A stretch of DNA of 64,000 nucleotides from Struthidea cinerea (Eukaryota > Chordata > Aves > Passeriformes > Corcoracidae): NCBI GenBank assembly GCA_013397865.1, contig VZTI01000601.1, positions 934,011 through 998,010 of the forward strand, given 5' to 3'. The position numbers and the translations under genes are program-made. A model generated the notes under the pieces. The model searched no databases. It was not told the DNA's origin and saw nothing but the letters and a program-made list of their open reading frames with translations. Shown here piece by piece: positions 60,200 to 64,000 of this stretch. Positions within the stretch are counted from its first letter, which is position 1. Every line of letters begins with the position of its first letter.

Positions 60200-63100
60200 G
60201 TCCATGTAATGTTCTCATCTGTTCTCCCAACTCACCTCCCGATAGATAGTGTTACCTCTCATTTTCTCTTTGTGATTCTTGACGGTTTCTCTTGTATGTA
60301 ATCCTGTGGCTTAACATCCCCTACCTTCCCCACTCCTTCAGCACATTTTCTAGGTATCCTAACCCTACCTTGTTTCTTTTCACCTGTACCAGAATTGTAC
60401 TAGTAGCATGTGGCCAAACAAAAAGAGAAAGAAAAAAAAAATCAAAAAAATCGAGTGATCATGCACGACTCTAAAAAGAAAAAAAAAATATTTTTTTTTT
60501 CTTATAACAATTGTTTTCCCATTTCAACTGACCTTTTGGTGTCTGTCCCACTGTCCGTTGTCTGTCTAGACTGCTACAGGGTTTTCATTCAATTTGTGAC
60601 TTGGCAGTGGTCATTGGTTCCCTCAGGGCAAAGTTCCAATGCCAGGGAAAGATAAATTCTTTAATGGAGACATTACCCAGCCAGGAACTGCAATAGCTCC
60701 TCAGGCTTTCTGGATCCAGCCTCTAAGTTAAACTCTGTTGAAAGCTGATATTGGACAAATCTATCTGGGCAGACTGGATTTTGGACTTTGTGCAAGTTTC
60801 TGAGTTGCCAGGGTCCAGCAGGCAAAGGCATGAGCTGGAAAAAGATAGGGAACAAACCAGGAGGGGCTGGCTAGAACAATCTGCCTTTAAACTCTTGCTG
60901 TGGGGGGTTGCAGGTGAACAGTGCGTGGCTTTAACTCTTTCCCAGAAGAGTTTCCATCAACACTCACTCCTCAGCCTCTGAACTGAGCTGAGCAGACTGT
61001 GCTGATATGAGGGGAAATAGACCACAGACTGAAATATTAGATAAAATCCCCAAAATTTCAGATGCTCAAGCCTTGTATTTGACAGATGGAGAGTGTTAAA
61101 TGGAAATGAAAGTGCAGTTGGTCCCTGGATCACCATGGAGGGCAGATCTCCTCTTTCTGCTTTTAGTCCTGCATTCCAAGTTCTGCAGGAAGAGTTCTCA
61201 CCTCTCTGGGAAGAGGTTTGGGGCTTCCATGGCTGTGTCAGTCTGGCAGCTCTGTGGCATCATTCCGAAGGGCCCTTTTGTGCATCCCTTACCTGTAATG
61301 CTCCCTTGTCACCCCACCTGCCCATGGGAGCATCCAAGGCCTGTGGAACACTTCCTAGAACCAGCACTTGCAGTGCTCTCCAGGGAGCTGCAGGACGCTT
61401 TCAATTCCTTTTGAGATAACTGCTGAGTGTCTCCTAATATCCCTGCTACAACTTTCATCAGCTAAACCCCACCATATTCAGTGTTAATCCTTCCTGGGGA
61501 ATAGAGCAAGTGGATTCTGGTCCTGGTCAGTGGAATGTCATAATTGGCTTGTTGGACATCAGCTGGGTGGTGTCAGTTCTTGACCTACCGTGTAAGTTCT
61601 CCTCGTGGCCAAAGCTTTGGTCCTTGCCCCAAGAAAGAAAAGCAGAATGAATTTCCTTTTCAGAGGAAGTGAACTCCTCTCCCCAAGTCAGGTGTTCAGG
61701 GAGGTTGGGGATGTGTGTGTGTCCTTTACTGTGTTCCTGCTGTGTTAACCTTTCTTGCTGTACCTTGGCACTGAGAAGGCTGGCTGTGGTGCTGGGGAAT
61801 GTAAAGGGATTTCATCTGGAGGGTCCAGCCTCTCAAGGGAGAGGTAAAAGGGTTTGCTCCACCCTTGCAGTAGGCACATTAGGCACAGTCCAGCTCAAGA
61901 AGGTCATTTGGATTCAGGTCATGCATCAGCTGCTCATGCCATGCTCTGGGAGTTCTGTGGCCAAGTGTACGTGGGACTGGAATCTGTTGAGAAAGATTTT
62001 TGCTTCATGGGGTTTTCATCAAAGTGCAATGCATAATTGAGACCTCCTAACAGCATGGAAGGCAAAGGAGCAGGGAGATGGAGTCTGACACTTGCTAGGA
62101 CATATCTTCACATATCTTGGGGTAGTTCTCAAGCTAAGTCATATGCTCATGCTGTCTCTGTGGTCCTCAGATTTATTTCAGAACTGGAAGCCAGAGTGAT
62201 GGAGCATCCTGGGGACCCAGGAACATGATAGGGATGGGGTTTTTTTTGTTTTTTTTTTTCCTTCTGTTTTTGCCTTGTTTAACTGTGTGTGACTCTTAAT
62301 ACAGTGATGATATTCCTTTGTTATGCAATGATGATAAAGCACTTCCAGTGTGTGGATAAAACTGCTTGTCCTGCAGGAGGGCTCCTCACACTGCAGCTAA
62401 GCTGATCTCAAGAATTAGGTTAATTCTAAGCATTAAGTTATTGCTGCCATCACCACTGTTTATAGTGACAGTGGAACCTGTTTGAGGAGGCAGAGTGGTT
62501 GAGGCGGTGGTAGGTTGTGACACACTGAGAGCATTTTAACTTTTATCTGTTTCTTTTTTTTAACTAGAAGGAAACTAGTTTTCTGAGTCTTTGCTTTGGG
62601 TAAGCCGGAGAATGAACCAAGTGGATATAGGCATTGCACAGAATCGTGATTAAGGGATCTTCCTTTAAAAGCAGGAAGAGACAGATGCTTATTTTATACA
62701 GAGCTTGAAGTGTTACAGTTGTGTTGCACAAACGTTACTCTTCTTTCTAAAAACTCCAAGCAGCTTCTGGTGACTTGAGGTCTGAGTGGGTAACAGATCA
62801 TCAGAAGACCAAAACTCTGCTTTTAAGCATCAGCATCTCTTAAAGCTGCATAATCTGTGACAAACTGGGTCCTTGTTGTGTGGAGTTCAAATGGGCATTA
62901 CTGTTTTCAGGTCTGACATAAAGGCAGACAAAGTTTTTCTGCAATTACTGAGTGCTGCTTTGAGACATTTGGATTTCCCTACTTAAAACTGGACTGAAAC
63001 CAATCCAAATTTTCTTTAAAGAGATTAACAAACCAAACAAATAAGCAAACAAAAAAAGTGAATTTCCATTCACTTCAAAGCTTAGTCCCCAACATGTTAG

Positions 63101-64000
63101 AAATTTCTTATTGGAAACAGAATGAGGAAGGAAAAATATGCTAAGTTGCCTTCTCCTGACACTCGAAAGCCCACTCCTGGTTACCTGCTCTGTGTGTGTG
63201 GAGCCCCAGAGTCAGACAGCTCTTGGGACAGCCTCTGGAGACGAGGCATTGTGCTGAGGGCCTGCCAGCCCGTGAGGACACACACTAGGAGGGAGCTTGG
63301 TGGGCATTCCTTGGGGAGAACAAGTGTCAAACTGTGCTGTAGTTGGGCTTTTATGTTCCTCGCCAAAAAGAAGGAGAAAACTACCCTTTTTGTCCATTGA
63401 AAATCATGTTGGATCTTCCTGGGTATTTTAAAATTAAACTAAACCTCCTACACTGTATTTTAGAAATGCACTTTAAGTACCTTTTTAAAGAAGATTCCTG
63501 TATTCTGGGAATACAGAAGAGAAGGGAGTACTATTTCCAGAGAGTATGATTTCTAGACTGCCGAGAAAAGGTTTTTTTTGGTCAATGTCTAATAGTCCTT
63601 ATTACTGATTAGCAAGGTATTTCAAAGCAAAGACTTTACTTTTTGCTGCTTGTTATCTAATTTACAGGGATTTAATTTTATGTAATGTATTGTATATTTA
63701 TACATCTGTAATTAATTGCACATTAGATAGGAAAGAGGATTAGCTTCGGTCTAACACCCACTGGTACTAAGCAGCCGACTAATGACTGCCTGTGCACATG
63801 CATCTGCTGGTACTCCTGCACACCTGAGTTCGTGCTAGTTTGTGCTGTGATGGGTGTTTTTGCTGAAGATGCAGCTGTTGACCTGCTGCTGGGAGGAGGA
63901 AGGATCCTGCTGCTGCTCGGGAAGGGTTTGCTGAATGTCAAATGGGTCTGACGTGCATTGCATCTCTCTGTTGTAGTTACTAACCCCAGTCTGTGGTCTG
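60200..64000 (+). other. KIF1B: KIF1B-beta 3' UTR (probably continuing past the window)
   Basis: At least 3.8 kb with no splice-supported coding. I see no AATAAA hexamer; an ATTAAA occurs at 63433-63438. A runs near 60425-60490 and T runs near 62238-62262 are present. The AT-rich stretch at 63661-63725 looks like typical 3' UTR. Open frames here (for example 61093-61419) show no family resemblance. Confidence 0.65.
63433..63438 (+). terminator. Possible variant polyadenylation signal ATTAAA
   Basis: The hexamer lies in taaaattaaactaaacc, about 3.2 kb past the beta stop. Weak evidence: no clear GT-rich element follows. Confidence 0.25.

Noticed and set aside
61093..61419. Overlapping open frames of about 105 codons in the beta 3' UTR
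   Set aside because: No homology recognised and no splice support; probably chance in a GC-richer part of the UTR.

Overview
This window is animal nuclear DNA that carries most of one plus-strand gene, the kinesin-3 motor gene KIF1B. It starts in an intron after the first coding exon(s) and runs through the final beta exon (stop at 60197-60199) into the 3' UTR. I placed 47 constitutive or known-type coding exons with GT-AG splice sites and checked that reading phase is continuous across all of them. Assuming the usual vertebrate N-terminus (about 35 residues encoded upstream), the long beta form would be about 1,815 aa, very close to the mammalian long form. The gene is much more compact than in mammals (about 60 kb here), introns are AT-rich, and I recognise no LINE or SINE copies. 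Together with the protein sequence this suggests a bird, though the species cannot be fixed from the sequence alone.

Layout: 1567-7353 encodes the motor head (P-loop, switch I, switch II, lysine-rich loop 12, neck coil). 8455-12676 encodes the neck/CC1 region, with a regulated 40-residue segment. 15041-19313 encodes the FHA domain and the start of CC2. The transcript then branches. 23469-24956 is a single large terminal exon giving KIF1B-alpha, whose tail ends in ETTV, a PDZ-binding type C-terminus. Alternatively 19313 joins 31639 and continues through about 27 further exons to KIF1B-beta, which ends in a lipid-binding PH domain (58664-60199). From what is known of the family, alpha is linked to mitochondria and PDZ scaffolds, and beta to synaptic-vesicle precursors.

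The most interesting layer is alternative splicing. Besides the known-type 6-residue microexon beside the K-loop (6299-6316) and the 40-residue insertion made by a 42-nt exon plus an alternative 3' splice site at 10983, I see several frame-preserving exons inside introns that are absent from the mammalian KIF1B isoforms I can recall. These are a tandem pair of related 63-nt exons (13519-13581 and 14483-14545), a 48-nt exon (43916-43963), a 201-nt exon (45288-45488), and a 27-nt microexon (50577-50603) resembling a KIF1A exon. Each is open, has GT-AG ends and matches the phase of its intron.

The rest is introns and 3' UTRs with simple repeats, two short tandem duplications, a perfect 18-bp hairpin (29553-29590), and one short coding-like island of unknown origin (about 29080-29214). 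I see no second gene, RNA gene, CRISPR array or recognisable transposon.
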